64,000 nt of DNA from G963665495 sp963667575 (GTDB lineage Bacteria; Desulfobacterota; Desulfovibrionia; Desulfovibrionales; Desulfovibrionaceae): contig CAXXHY010000010.1 in the NCBI GenBank assembly GCA_963667575.2, forward strand, positions 186,001 to 250,000. The letters are read 5' to 3'. The translations under genes and the position numbers were made by a program. The notes under the pieces are model-generated. The model worked only from the letters and a program-made list of their open reading frames with translations. It did no database searches and had not been told where the DNA came from. Below, piece after piece: positions 45,764 to 55,377 of this stretch. Each line of letters begins with the position of its first letter. Within the stretch, counting starts at the first letter, position 1.

Positions 45764-47365
45764 CTAGATGCTCAATTTGACCTGTTGCCTGCGACCGATC
45801 CAGAGATCGAAGAGGATCCGCGAGACAAAGATGGCCGTGAACATGGAGGCGAGGATACCGAGGCTCAGAGTAACGGCGAATCCCCGGATGGGCCCCGTAC
45901 CGAATTGATAAAGAATGACGGCCGCAATAATGGTCGTCAGGTTGGCGTCCAGAATGGTCAACGTTGCCCGTGAGTAGCCTTCACTCAAGGCTTCGCGGAC
46001 CGTCATGCCCCGGCGCAATTCTTCCCGGATACGTTCGAAGATGAGCACGTTGGCGTCAACCGCCATACCAATGGTAAGAATAATACCGGCGATACCGGGT
46101 AACGTCAGGGTAGCGCCAAAGGAGGCCAGGCCGGCCATGATCAACAGGATGTTGAAAATCAGCACCACGTCTGCCACGAGTCCGGCAAACGAGTAGTAGA
46201 CGGCCATGAACAGTACGACAAACACGCCGCCCAGCATAGCCGCGAACACGCCCTTGTCGATGGACTCCTGTCCAAGGGAGGGGCCTACACTGCGTTCTTC
46301 CAGCACCTTTACAGGAGCAGGCAGTGCGCCGGCGCGCAGAACAATGGCCAGATCCCGAGCTTCATCAACGGTGAAGTTGCCGGTGATGCTGGCTCTGCCA
46401 CCCATGATACGTTCCTGAATCGTGGGCGCGGAATAGACCTTGCCGTCAAGCACGATGGCCATACGCTTTTTGACGTTTTCGCCGGTGATGCGGTCAAAGT
46501 CGCGTGCACCCTTGCTGTCGAAAGTCAGGGTGACATACGGCTGGTTGAAGCTGTTGAAGCTCGTATTGGCATCAGCGATGTTTTCACCGGTCATCACGGC
46601 ATCAGCGCGCAGTACGATGGGCGTCTTGCTTTCCGTACCGTCCTGATTGGTCTTGTGAATATACGCGAGTTCGTCACCAGGAGGCAGAACGCCCTTTTGG
46701 GCCTGCTGCATATCAGCTTCGTCATCGGCGATTTTGAACTCGAGGTGGGCAGTCTGTCCCAGGATCTGGATGGCCCGTTCAGGATCCTTCAGACCGGGGA
46801 GCTGCACCTGAATGCGATAGTCCTGTTGCTTACGGATGTCCGGTTCGGTAACACCGAACTGGTCGATCCGGTTACGGATAGTCTTGATTGCCTGATCAAG
46901 AGTCATATCCGCCAGGTATTTTTTATATTTTTCATTGAAACTGAGGACGTACTTGATACGTCCGTCTTTCAGGCCTTCCTTGCTGTCCAGATTCAATTCC
47001 TTGAAATTCTTTTTCAGAAGACCTTCAAGTTTGGTCTGGTTGTCCACTTTCAGTAAAACGAACTGCAATTTGCCGGTTTTTCCAACGGTGGGGCGCAGAA
47101 TGCGAATGTCTTCATCCCTGGCCTCCGCCTTGATGTTTTGACCAGCGCGGGACAGAGCGTTGTCCAGGGCTTTGTCCATATCGACTCCAAGAGTCAAATG
47201 AATACCACCCTGGAGGTCGAGTCCCAGGTTGATGCGGTCACTCGGCAACACTCCACTCAGAAAAGTTTCTTTCCCTTGCGGTAAAACTGAAGGAAGCGCG
47301 TACACAACGCCCCAGATGGCAACCAGGAGCGTCAACGCGATACGCCAACGTAAATTCCCTTTCAT
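45764..47365 (-). CDS. secD: Protein translocase subunit SecD
   Basis: SecD carries the large periplasmic P1 domain and six TM helices. Motifs are GLDLQGGIHLTLGVD near residue 48, TIRNRIDQFGVTEPDIRKQ, and GMAVDANVLIFERIREELRRG in TM4-5. The 533-aa length is typical. AGAGGT precedes the ATG. It is downstream of yajC, with an intercistronic hairpin between them, and upstream of secF. Confidence 0.97.
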   Translation of the reverse strand: MKGNLRWRIALTLLVAIWGVVYALPSVLPQGKETFLSGVLPSDRINLGLDLQGGIHLTLGVDMDKALDNALSRAGQNIKAEARDEDIRILRPTVGKTGKLQFVLLKVDNQTKLEGLLKKNFKELNLDSKEGLKDGRIKYVLSFNEKYKKYLADMTLDQAIKTIRNRIDQFGVTEPDIRKQQDYRIQVQLPGLKDPERAIQILGQTAHLEFKIADDEADMQQAQKGVLPPGDELAYIHKTNQDGTESKTPIVLRADAVMTGENIADANTSFNSFNQPYVTLTFDSKGARDFDRITGENVKKRMAIVLDGKVYSAPTIQERIMGGRASITGNFTVDEARDLAIVLRAGALPAPVKVLEERSVGPSLGQESIDKGVFAAMLGGVFVVLFMAVYYSFAGLVADVVLIFNILLIMAGLASFGATLTLPGIAGIILTIGMAVDANVLIFERIREELRRGMTVREALSEGYSRATLTILDANLTTIIAAVILYQFGTGPIRGFAVTLSLGILASMFTAIFVSRILFDLWIGRRQQVKLSI

Positions 47366-47454
47366 GACAATAACCTCTTACACGCGGAGACGCCTGAAGT
47401 AGAGATGATAAAAAAACGGTCCATTCGGCCACCGGCGCAAGCATGCCAAAGAAA

Positions 47455-47474
47455 AAACGCCTTTCCAGGCGTTT
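47455..47474 (-). terminator. Intercistronic hairpin-terminator between yajC and secD
   Basis: On the minus strand AAACGCCT and AGGCGTTT (8 bp) with a 4-nt loop are followed by TTTTTT. This could terminate part of the yajC transcripts and lower secDF relative to yajC, or mark a separate secD promoter. Confidence 0.75.
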
Positions 47475-47489
47475 GGACTCGTTTCATTG

Positions 47490-47849
47490 CTACTTGTTTT
47501 CGGATTTGCTTTTGTCCTTTTTGGACTCTTTCTGCGGTTCCGAAATCGTGGAAATAAAGGAACGGTTGATCTTGACGACCAGATCGTTGCCCAGATCCAC
47601 AGAAAGCACGTCATCCTTCACATCCACGATACGGCCGTAGAGGCCGCCAGTGGTCAGCACATAGTCGCCTTTTTGAAGTCCCTGCAGAAGCTCTTTGTGC
47701 TGTTTGGCCTTTTTCTGCTGCGGGCGAATGAGCAGAAAATAAAAAATGACGAACATCAAAACCAAAGGCATCAAAGCGGTCAAGGGGTTGCCGCCTTCCG
47801 CTCCGCCGGCTGGCGGGGCCATTGCATAAGCCAGGCTTTCGAAGAACAT
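47490..47849 (-). CDS. yajC: Preprotein translocase accessory subunit YajC
   Basis: YajC associates with SecDF in the inner membrane. It has one N-terminal TM helix in a Gly/Ala-rich context (PLVLMFVIFYFLLIRPQQ), then the KKAKQHKELLQGLQKGDYV helix and the small beta domain TTGGLYGRIVDVKDDVLSVD. The lysine-rich C-terminus (KESKKDKSKSENK) is usual. The 119-aa length is normal. AGGAGG precedes the ATG. Confidence 0.95.
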   Translation of the reverse strand: MFFESLAYAMAPPAGGAEGGNPLTALMPLVLMFVIFYFLLIRPQQKKAKQHKELLQGLQKGDYVLTTGGLYGRIVDVKDDVLSVDLGNDLVVKINRSFISTISEPQKESKKDKSKSENK

Positions 47850-48118
47850 GGATCCTCCTAAACAAGTTATTGGAAAAATAATATTCGTAAAATCAAGCGA
47901 TCATTGATACCAGTTGTTTTTTTCAACATCAAGTCCGGATTTCAGCTTTACCCTCAACACCAGGCAAAGGCAAAATATTTCATTTGCGGCTTCTAGTTAT
48001 CATGACGGCCGCCCTGCCCGGCCATTGCTCTAAATCCTGTGATTATGCATAATCTTGTCAGGATACGATCATCAATCTGTTTTTGCCCAATTCCAAAAAA
48101 AATTTATGAGGGAACAGA

Positions 48119-49441
48119 ATGGCGGAACGACTCATTAGCGGAAAAAGCCTTGATCAATGGGAGCATGAATTGCCTCTGCTTTCCGAGATCATGGCTGCGA
48201 GGGAAGTATTCTGGTTCAATCCCCTTCGCCGTCCTTTTGCCGAGGTTCTGTCCGGGCTGGATATCTCCGCCGCAGACGTTCGGGGTGCCTCTGCGCGTCT
48301 CCAACGTTTCGCTCCTTATCTGTCCGAGGCTTTTCCCGAAGTAGCTCCCCAGGGGGGGCTGATCGAATCTCCTCTGCTTCGCACGGATCAAATGCGTGAA
48401 CGTATTGAAGCGCAACTGGGCCATCCGCTCCCCGGTTCCCTGCTGCTGAAGTGCGATCATCAACTCCCCATAGCCGGTTCCATCAAGGCGCGCGGCGGCA
48501 TCTACGAGGTACTCAAATTCGCCGAATCGGTGGCCTTGACCAGCGGCATGCTCGGGGAATCCGACAACTACGCGATACTGACCGAACAGCGTTTCAAGGA
48601 TTTGTTTCGCGAATATTCCCTGGCCGTGGGGTCCACAGGCAATCTCGGATTGTCCATCGGCATCATGGGCGCGCAACTGGGATTTTCCGTGACCGTGCAC
48701 ATGTCCGCAGATGCACGTGAATGGAAAAAAGAATTGTTGCGCAGCAAAGGCGTCACGGTCCGGGAATACGCCCAGGACTACAGCAAAGCGGTGGAGTCCG
48801 GGCGTCAACAGGCTGCGCAGGACCCGAACTGTCATTTCGTGGACGATGAAAATTCCAAAGACCTGTTCATGGGCTATGCCGTAGCTGCCGAACGTCTGGC
48901 GGATCAACTGGTCCGGTTGAACATATCTATTGATGCGCAGCATCCGCTCCTGGTGTTCCTCCCCTGCGGCGTAGGCGGCGGACCTGGCGGCGTGGCCTTC
49001 GGACTCAAGCTCGTTTTCGGCGATGCGGTCCGCTGTTATTTTGCCGAACCTACCCACGCGCCGGCAATGTTGCTCGGACTGATGACCGGCAAACACAACG
49101 CCGTGACAGTGGCGGATTTCGGTCTGGACAACCGCACTGCGGCGGATGGTCTGGCTGTGGGGCGCCCCTCGGGATTCGTGGGCAAACGGCTGCAGCATGT
49201 TATAGATGGTCTGTTCACCGTGGACGACGACAGGCTGTTTCGATACCTGACCCTGCTGGCCGACAGTGAAAAGCTCTTTCTCGAGCCCTCCGCCCTTGCG
49301 GGAATGCACGGTGTACTGCTTACTGCCGACAGCGCCCCGGAAGGGAGTACGTTTCTGGTCTGGGGTACGGGAGGCAGCATGGTGCCGAAGCAGGAGATGG
49401 ACGGCTATTACTTCAGGGGCAAGAAACTCCTGGGCAGGTAA
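48119..49441 (+). CDS. dsdA: D-serine ammonia-lyase (dehydratase)
   Basis: This PLP enzyme converts D-serine to pyruvate and ammonia. The PLP lysine is in PIAGSIKARGGIYE near residue 120. The phosphate loop is VGSTGNLGLSIG, the glycine-rich segment is LPCGVGGGPGGVAFG, and the late cofactor contacts are in VWGTGGSM. The 440-aa length matches DsdA rather than the eukaryotic-type enzyme. GAGGG precedes the ATG. No dsdX or dsdC neighbour is present. It converges on rarD with 4 bp between. Confidence 0.93.
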   Translation: MAERLISGKSLDQWEHELPLLSEIMAAREVFWFNPLRRPFAEVLSGLDISAADVRGASARLQRFAPYLSEAFPEVAPQGGLIESPLLRTDQMRERIEAQLGHPLPGSLLLKCDHQLPIAGSIKARGGIYEVLKFAESVALTSGMLGESDNYAILTEQRFKDLFREYSLAVGSTGNLGLSIGIMGAQLGFSVTVHMSADAREWKKELLRSKGVTVREYAQDYSKAVESGRQQAAQDPNCHFVDDENSKDLFMGYAVAAERLADQLVRLNISIDAQHPLLVFLPCGVGGGPGGVAFGLKLVFGDAVRCYFAEPTHAPAMLLGLMTGKHNAVTVADFGLDNRTAADGLAVGRPSGFVGKRLQHVIDGLFTVDDDRLFRYLTLLADSEKLFLEPSALAGMHGVLLTADSAPEGSTFLVWGTGGSMVPKQEMDGYYFRGKKLLGR

Positions 49442-49445
49442 ATCG

Positions 49446-50342
49446 TTACATTTTCCTGGGATGTTTACGCGCCTTGTATATGGCCCCGTAGGCATAGGTG
49501 CCCACCGCGCTCCAGATCAGGGCAAAGGTCAGCATGTGGGTGCTGGTGAAGGGTTCGCGGAACACGAAAACGCCGAGAAGGAATGCGCAAGTCGGTGCGA
49601 TGAATTGAAAAATCCCCAGGCTGGTCAGCATGATCCTCCGGGCCGCAAAGGCGAAAAGCACCAGGGGCATGGTGGTTGCCGGGCCGCTTCCCAGCAGCAG
49701 CAGGTCTGTTTTCCAGTCTATGCCCCCCAGAGAGCCGGTGCCCTGCACAGCCAGCCATAACAAATACGCTCCGGCCGGTATGGATACGATCAGGGTTTCC
49801 ACGCACAGCCCGGGCAGCGATTCCACCTGAACCACCTTGCGCACCAGACCGTAACAACCGAATGTTACGGCCAGCACCAGCGCCACCCATGGAAAGCTGG
49901 CGTACCCTATGAGCTGATTCAACACTCCGGCAGCAGCCAGGGATACGGCCACGATCTGGAAACGGTCCAGGCGTTCGCGCAGAAAAAGCATGCCCAGCAA
50001 GGCGTTGACCAGCGGAGTGATATAATACCCCAGTGATGTTTCCAGTACGAAATCATGGGTAACCGCCCAGATGTATAAAAACCAGTTGGCGGTGATCAAC
50101 AATGAAGACACGAACAGCATTCGCAGTGTCTGACCGTTGCGCAGTGCTGCCAGCACTTCCTTGATACGCCCCATGAACAGAAGCGCGGCCACTGTGACCA
50201 CCATGGACCAGAATATCCGATGGCAGAGGATTTCATAAGCCGGAACATGCTTGAGGGGTTTCCAGTACAGAGGCAGCAGGCCCCAAAGAAGAAAAGCCGA
50301 GACAGCTCCGATGCTGCCGGCCAGCTGGCGGGATGGTTTCAT
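49446..50342 (-). CDS. rarD: EamA/RarD-family drug-metabolite transporter
   Basis: This inner-membrane exporter-like protein (298 aa) has ten TM helices in two EamA repeats. RarD features include GLLPLYWKPLKHVPAYEIL, HRIFWSM, NWFLYIWAV, and SLGYYITPLVNALLG. Substrates of RarD are not well defined. It is 60 bp downstream of the acyltransferase gene in the same direction, so it may be co-transcribed with the msbA operon, although the functions are not obviously linked. Confidence 0.9.
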   Translation of the reverse strand: MKPSRQLAGSIGAVSAFLLWGLLPLYWKPLKHVPAYEILCHRIFWSMVVTVAALLFMGRIKEVLAALRNGQTLRMLFVSSLLITANWFLYIWAVTHDFVLETSLGYYITPLVNALLGMLFLRERLDRFQIVAVSLAAAGVLNQLIGYASFPWVALVLAVTFGCYGLVRKVVQVESLPGLCVETLIVSIPAGAYLLWLAVQGTGSLGGIDWKTDLLLLGSGPATTMPLVLFAFAARRIMLTSLGIFQFIAPTCAFLLGVFVFREPFTSTHMLTFALIWSAVGTYAYGAIYKARKHPRKM

Positions 50343-50402
50343 TTCTTAAAGTCATCCATTAAGGAAATAAAAATCCATACAAATGGGAACGGCTGCAGCC
50401 GC

Positions 50403-51287
50403 CTAATCGTTTTCCTGCTCAGGACGTGTTTTCCAGCGTCGGTGCATCCAGAACCATTGCTCCGGGGTTGCCCGGACCTGCTTTTCCACAGCCTGCGTAT
50501 AAAATTCCGCTGCCTGGCGTACGCGATCGCGGATGCTGCCTTTGAGTGAGGACGTACGCAGTGGTTCGCCAACATGCAGACAATAGCGCCCTTCCGGCAA
50601 ACGCGTCATGAAGGCGGGCCAGATGGCTGCTTTGGCTCTGACTGCCAAAAGAGCCGGGCCCATGTTCACGGCCGCGGTCTCTCCCAGAAAAGGCAGAAAA
50701 ACAGCTTCGTCGCGACGGCAGTTATGGTCCACCAGAAAAGCCACTGCCCCGCGCTGCCGCAGAATTTCCAGGGTCGGACCGGATGCGTTGCGGTGCTCGA
50801 TAATCCGCACGCCGGGCCGGGTCCGCAAGCGGAAAATCAACCGGTTCATGGCCTCATCCTTGGTGTTTCGTATCACGATTCCCTTGGCCGGACGATCCAG
50901 TACGAGCTGTTGCGCACCGGCCAGCAGTTCCCAGGCTCCCAGGTGCGCCGTGGCCAGCACTGCCGGTTCGGGATCCGCACATACGGCTGCAAGGTTCTGA
51001 GGATCCGCGTATTGCAGCCGTTCGGTCATGAAATGCCAGTCTGCCCGGCGTGCCAGCAGCAACTCCAGGAAACTGCGGCAACTGTTGGAGAAACTGGAAC
51101 GGGCGATCCGCCTGGCTTCCCCGTACGGAAGGTTCAGATGCTCAGCCACGGCTTTGGTGGCAATGGCCCGGCGTTTGGGCAAAGCCAGCCATAACAGCTT
51201 GCCAAGCTGATCACCGGCCATGCTGACCGGTCCGAATCCCAGAGCATCACCTGTCGCTGCAACCAGATTATACAGGATATCGCGCAT
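50403..51287 (-). CDS. Late lipid A acyltransferase (LpxL/LpxM/HtrB-like)
   Basis: This member of the LPLAT family adds secondary acyl chains to lipid A. The HX4E catalytic motif is HLGAWE near residue 115, a conserved VDHNCRRDEAVFLPFLG block supplies the second motif, and an N-terminal hydrophobic segment anchors it. The 294-aa length is typical. The PEQWFWMHRRWKTRP ending is characteristic. It begins 6 bp after the DUF374 gene in the msbA operon, as expected for LPS assembly. Which acyl position it modifies cannot be inferred. Confidence 0.9.
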   Translation of the reverse strand: MRDILYNLVAATGDALGFGPVSMAGDQLGKLLWLALPKRRAIATKAVAEHLNLPYGEARRIARSSFSNSCRSFLELLLARRADWHFMTERLQYADPQNLAAVCADPEPAVLATAHLGAWELLAGAQQLVLDRPAKGIVIRNTKDEAMNRLIFRLRTRPGVRIIEHRNASGPTLEILRQRGAVAFLVDHNCRRDEAVFLPFLGETAAVNMGPALLAVRAKAAIWPAFMTRLPEGRYCLHVGEPLRTSSLKGSIRDRVRQAAEFYTQAVEKQVRATPEQWFWMHRRWKTRPEQEND

Positions 51288-51293
51288 GAGGGC

Positions 51294-51941
51294 CTACCGC
51301 AGGTCGAGCATACGTTGCTCGAGCTTGGCCATTTCACGCTGCATGGCCGTATCATTCAGGCCGGTGTCTTCGAGGACATCCAGTTCATAGGGGACGCCGA
51401 TAACTATGCGTACGCGCGCAAAGGGCAAAGGAAGCTGGAATTTGTCCCAGGCTTTTTGGAAAATCTTTGCCCGTGAAATGAAGATGCGAATGGGGGTGAG
51501 CAGGGAGCCGGACTTGTAGGCCAGATAAATGGCCCCTTCCTTGACCTTATGGCGCGGTCCGCGCGGGCCGTCCACGGTGACCACTCCTATCCTGCCAAGG
51601 TCGCGCATGGCCCGGCGGATCTGAATCAGGGCCTTGACCCCGCCTCGAGATTTGGAGCCACGGGCTGTCACCAGTCCGAGGCCTTCGAGCAGCTGGGCCA
51701 TGATTTCACCGTCCTTGCTCTGGCTTACAATGGCCGCGTACTCGTACCCCTGAGTACGCAAGTACGGCAGGCAAAAGGTTTCATCGTGAAAATGCGTAAA
51801 AACCAGTTGTTTTCCCTGTTCCTTGGCCGCGACAATGGCCTGCCAGTTCACGACTTCATAGCGCAGGGTGCGTTCCCAAAGTTTGTAAAGGGTCACCATG
51901 ACAGGCGCCCAACGGTGGATATCGGTCTGATTGATGCGCAA
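51294..51941 (-). CDS. DUF374 lysophospholipid acyltransferase-like protein
   Basis: This predicted membrane-associated LPLAT protein carries FTHFHDETFCLPYL (HX4D-like, H-F-H-D-E), SQSKDGEIMAQ, LGLVTARGSKSRGGVKAL and VTVDGPRGPRHKVKEGAI, the typical DUF374 blocks. The frame is open back to 52019, inside msbA, but TTG 51941, 5 bp after the msbA stop and preceded by GGGTAGAG, gives the expected MRINQTD start and 215 aa. It lies between msbA and the lipid A acyltransferase, so a role in LPS or lipid modification is likely. The acyl acceptor is unknown. Confidence 0.88.
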   Translation of the reverse strand: MRINQTDIHRWAPVMVTLYKLWERTLRYEVVNWQAIVAAKEQGKQLVFTHFHDETFCLPYLRTQGYEYAAIVSQSKDGEIMAQLLEGLGLVTARGSKSRGGVKALIQIRRAMRDLGRIGVVTVDGPRGPRHKVKEGAIYLAYKSGSLLTPIRIFISRAKIFQKAWDKFQLPLPFARVRIVIGVPYELDVLEDTGLNDTAMQREMAKLEQRMLDLR

Positions 51942-51946
51942 GCGCT

Positions 51947-53734
51947 CTACCCTGCCTGTGCCGCACCGTTCTGCGGCGATTCGAATTGAATGGCGTACAG
52001 CCGCTGATACAGTTCGCATTGTTGCAGCAATTGCTCATGCGTGCCTTGAGAAATGATCCTTCCCTTGTCCATAACGATGATACGGTCCGCGGACAATACC
52101 GTGGAAAGACGGTGCGCGATGACAATGCTCGTACGGTCGCGCATCAGATTTTCCAGAGCAAGCTGCACAATGCGTTCGGATTCCGTATCCAGGGCGCTGG
52201 TGGCCTCGTCCAGAACAAGCAACGGCGGATTTTTGAGCAAGGCCCGAGCGATTGTCAGCCGCTGTTTCTGTCCGCCTGAAAGTTTGACGCCGCGTTCGCC
52301 AAGGACAGTGTCGTACCCGTCGGGCAGATCCAGGACGAATTCATGCGCATAGGCTGCCTCGCATACGCGCTGCACGGCTTCCTGGTCCACCTGGGCCTGG
52401 CCGTAAGCCACGTTTTCGGTGACGCTGACATTGAACAGAAAAGGTTCCTGCGAAACTATCCCGATGGAACGCCGCAACTCGGCCAGAGAAAATTCCTGCA
52501 GATCCGTACCATTGATGAGTATACGTCCGGATTGAGGCAGGTAGAAACGGGGAATCAGATTGGCCAGCGTACTTTTTCCGGCTCCGCTGGGCCCGACCAG
52601 GGCCACCCTTTCGCCCGCGCGTACGGTGAAGCTCACATGGTCCAGAGCCGGGGTGCTCGTATCTCCATAATGAAACAACACCTTGTCGAAATGCATCTCC
52701 TTGAAAGGCATTTCCAAGGGCTTGCCGCCGTCTTGTTCGACCTGCAATTCGGGCGAATCCAGCACTTCGAAAACCCGCTCCGCTCCGGCCAGCGCCTGCT
52801 GAATGTCCGAGTTGGCCACGGAAAGTTTCTTGATGGGCTCGTAAAGCATGAGCAGTGCGGTGATGAAAGAGAAGAAAGCACCGGGTGAAGATTCGCCGTT
52901 GATGACCTTGTAGCCTCCGTACCAGATGATGATGGCCACACCTATGGCGCCTATCAATTCCATGATTCTGGAGGACAATTCGCTCAGAACGACCTCCTTG
53001 AGGGCGATGCCCACGAGGCGGTTGTTTTCCTTCTTGAATTGCTTGCCTTCGCGCTTTTCCGCTGCAAAGGCCTTGACCACGCGAATGCCGGAAAAGGTCT
53101 CCTGCAGTACGGTGGAAATGTCCGCAAGTTTGGACTGGTTGCGCCGGCCGTATTTGCGCAGCTTGCGGGCGAAAAAGAAGAACGGATAAATGGCCGCAGG
53201 CAATACCAGGACAGCCCAGATGGCCAGCTGCCAGTCACGGAAGAACACCACTCCCATCAGAGCCACCATGGTCATAATCTGTCGGATGACCATGACGGCA
53301 GCTGGCAGACTCATGCGAATCAACAACACGTCATTGATGACACGGGACATGAGCATGCCTATCTGGTTGTCTTCGAAAAATTTGATGGGTAGAAACACCA
53401 TCTTGGTGTGCAGCTCATTGCGCAGGGTTTCCAGAACCTGCAGGCCAGCCCATTTCATCAGGTAATTCTGCAGGTACTGAGCCGTTCCCTTGACCAGGAT
53501 CAACAGTACGTAGATCAGGGGGATCATCATCAGAGCCTGCTCGTCCTTGCGGATGAAAATGTCGTCCAGGGCCGGCTGAACCAGAAATGCCGCGGCTCCC
53601 GTACACATGGCCACAACCGACATGGAAATCATACCGCCCAGAACTTTGCCCCAGTGCGGTTTGAAATAGCCTACGCAACGGACCATCAATGGCCAGCTTT
53701 TTAGATATTCGGAGCTGTCGCGTGTTAGTTTCAT
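51947..53734 (-). CDS. msbA: Lipid A flippase MsbA (ABC exporter)
   Basis: MsbA flips core-lipid A across the inner membrane. It is a half-transporter of 595 aa: six TM helices (about 30-320), then the ATPase with Walker A GPSGAGKST near residue 379, Q-loop SQEPFLF, signature LSGGQKQR, Walker B LLVLDEATSALD and the H-loop AHRLS. The first helix is preceded by the elbow region YFKPHWGKVLGGM. It heads an operon with two acyltransferases and probably rarD. It is divergent from yedF. Confidence 0.95.
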   Translation of the reverse strand: MKLTRDSSEYLKSWPLMVRCVGYFKPHWGKVLGGMISMSVVAMCTGAAAFLVQPALDDIFIRKDEQALMMIPLIYVLLILVKGTAQYLQNYLMKWAGLQVLETLRNELHTKMVFLPIKFFEDNQIGMLMSRVINDVLLIRMSLPAAVMVIRQIMTMVALMGVVFFRDWQLAIWAVLVLPAAIYPFFFFARKLRKYGRRNQSKLADISTVLQETFSGIRVVKAFAAEKREGKQFKKENNRLVGIALKEVVLSELSSRIMELIGAIGVAIIIWYGGYKVINGESSPGAFFSFITALLMLYEPIKKLSVANSDIQQALAGAERVFEVLDSPELQVEQDGGKPLEMPFKEMHFDKVLFHYGDTSTPALDHVSFTVRAGERVALVGPSGAGKSTLANLIPRFYLPQSGRILINGTDLQEFSLAELRRSIGIVSQEPFLFNVSVTENVAYGQAQVDQEAVQRVCEAAYAHEFVLDLPDGYDTVLGERGVKLSGGQKQRLTIARALLKNPPLLVLDEATSALDTESERIVQLALENLMRDRTSIVIAHRLSTVLSADRIIVMDKGRIISQGTHEQLLQQCELYQRLYAIQFESPQNGAAQAG

Positions 53735-53854
53735 TGAAATTTCTGCACCCTTGTTATTGATATATCTAATTGGTTCGGTGGTTATTTATAGTTATTTTTT
53801 ATTTGATTGTTCACCACTACAGACTACAATACGCAAAAAAAATCGGAGGAAAGT

Positions 53855-54481
53855 ATGCCCAAGCTCATTCTGGACTGCAAGGGGTTGCCCTGTCCCCAGC
53901 CCGTTTTGCAATGCAAGAACAGCATTGAATCCAGTGCTCCCGAAGCCCTGGAAATTATAGTGGACAATGAAGCGGCCAAACAAAATGTCAGCCGTTTTCT
54001 GCAAACAAAGCAATATGAAGTAACCGAGATTGTGGAAGAGGACAATGCCTGGCGGATCAAGGCCTCCAGTGCGGGTTCCCCGGCCCAGGAAAACACTCCT
54101 GCTCCGGCGGCTTCTGCAGCTCCCCAGAGCCTGGATCAGATCAACAGTCAGACTCTTGTTTTCATCACCTCCGAAAACCTCGGCAATGGGGACGACGTTC
54201 TTGGCGGCAAGCTGATGTACAATTTTCTGGCCACCCTGCCCGAACTGGGTGAAGAACTCTGGCGTATCGTGCTGGTCAATGGCGGAGTCAAATTGACCGT
54301 CACCGGCTCGCCCTCACTGGATTTATTGAAAAAACTCGAGTCCAATGGCGTCAGCATCCTGGTCTGCGGCACATGCCTTGATCATTTTGGCATTTTGGAC
54401 CAAAAGGAAGTTGGCGAAACCACGAACATGTTGGACGTGGTTACCAGCCTTCAATTGGCATCCAAAGTGATAAGAGCTTAA
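53855..54481 (+). CDS. yedF: YedF-family selenium-metabolism sulfurtransferase-like protein
   Basis: The protein (208 aa) has an N-terminal TusA-like domain (LILDCKGLPCPQPVLQCK, with the CPxP motif), an Ala/Pro-rich linker, and a C-terminal DsrE-like domain with the conserved CGTCLDHFGI cysteine pair. In anaerobes with selenoproteins this family is tied to selenium metabolism, although its biochemistry is unsettled. GGAGGA lies 4 nt before ATG 53855; an in-frame start at 53807 lacks it. The stop overlaps the rluB-type start (TAATG), which indicates coupled expression. Confidence 0.9.
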   Translation: MPKLILDCKGLPCPQPVLQCKNSIESSAPEALEIIVDNEAAKQNVSRFLQTKQYEVTEIVEEDNAWRIKASSAGSPAQENTPAPAASAAPQSLDQINSQTLVFITSENLGNGDDVLGGKLMYNFLATLPELGEELWRIVLVNGGVKLTVTGSPSLDLLKKLESNGVSILVCGTCLDHFGILDQKEVGETTNMLDVVTSLQLASKVIRA

Positions 54482-55287
54482 TGAGTAGCAACACACCACA
54501 GAAAAATACCTCGAAAAAAGTATCGTCTCCCGCGTTGTCCACTGGCCCTGTTCGTATCAACAAGGCCATTGCCGGCGCGGGTTTTTGTTCACGCCGCAAG
54601 GCCGATGAACTCATAGCCGCCGGACGGGTCAGACTCAACGGCGAAATAGTCAGCGAACCAGGCGTCAAGGTGGATCCCTCCACGGATGTCCTGGCAGTGG
54701 ACGGCAAGAAAATTCAACTGGCAGCAGATGAGCCGCAACTGGTTTTGATGCTGCATAAACCCATTGAAGTGGTCACCACGGCGAATGATCCGGAGGGACG
54801 CAAGACCGTGCTGGACCTGTTGCCCCAAGAACTGGTCGCACGCAGGCCTTTTCCGGTCGGACGTCTGGATTTTTATTCCGAAGGATTGCTGCTGCTGACC
54901 ACGGATGGTGATCTGGCCTACCGACTGACGCATCCCAAGTGGCACCAATCCAAAATCTACCGGTTGCGCGTACGCGGTAAAGTGTCGCCTGAAGCCATCA
55001 AGGCCATGCAGAGCGGCATGCAACTGGAAGAAGGCGAAACAGTGGCTCCCATAGGGGTGAAAGTAGTCAGGGAATCCGAACGCGATACCGTGCTTGAGTT
55101 GACCTTGATGCAGGGCGTCAACCGCCAGATCCGCCGTATGTGCCGGGATCTGGAGCTTGTCGTGCTGCGCTTGCAGCGTATCTCCTTGGGCCCCTTGCAA
55201 TTGGGCAATCTCGGCTCGGGAAAATGGCGCGAGCTGAGTACGGAAGAACTTGCCTCGCTGCGTTCCGCTGTGGAGCTGGATAAATAA
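54481..55287 (+). CDS. rluB: rRNA pseudouridine synthase (RsuA/RluB/RluE/RluF family)
   Basis: An N-terminal S4 RNA-binding domain (RINKAIAGAGFCSRRKADEL) is followed by the synthase domain with the catalytic aspartate in VGRLDFYSEGLLLLTTDGDL and the QGVNRQIRRMCRDLEL block near the end. The 268-aa length fits RluB-type enzymes acting on 23S rRNA, but assignment within the family (RluB versus RsuA) is not certain. It is coupled to yedF and ended by a good terminator. Confidence 0.88.
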   Translation: MSSNTPQKNTSKKVSSPALSTGPVRINKAIAGAGFCSRRKADELIAAGRVRLNGEIVSEPGVKVDPSTDVLAVDGKKIQLAADEPQLVLMLHKPIEVVTTANDPEGRKTVLDLLPQELVARRPFPVGRLDFYSEGLLLLTTDGDLAYRLTHPKWHQSKIYRLRVRGKVSPEAIKAMQSGMQLEEGETVAPIGVKVVRESERDTVLELTLMQGVNRQIRRMCRDLELVVLRLQRISLGPLQLGNLGSGKWRELSTEELASLRSAVELDK

Positions 55288-55329
55288 TTGGGGGGCAACT
55301 GCCCGTTTTCCCAATCGTTTTTGCAAGAA

Positions 55330-55368
55330 GCGATGGAAAGCCCTTTGGGCTCTCCATCGCATTTTTTA
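55330..55368 (+). terminator. Rho-independent terminator after the yedF-rluB operon
   Basis: GCGATGGA pairs with TCCATCGC, with an inner GCCC/GGGC helix and a TTT loop, followed by ATTTTTTA. It does not give a T-run on the minus strand. Confidence 0.9.
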
Positions 55369-55377
55369 TAGGTCCTG

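Noticed and set aside
48104..49495. 463-codon open frame on the minus strand
   Set aside because: It lies opposite dsdA, whose PLP motifs are clear; the minus translation has no domain pattern and is an antisense shadow.
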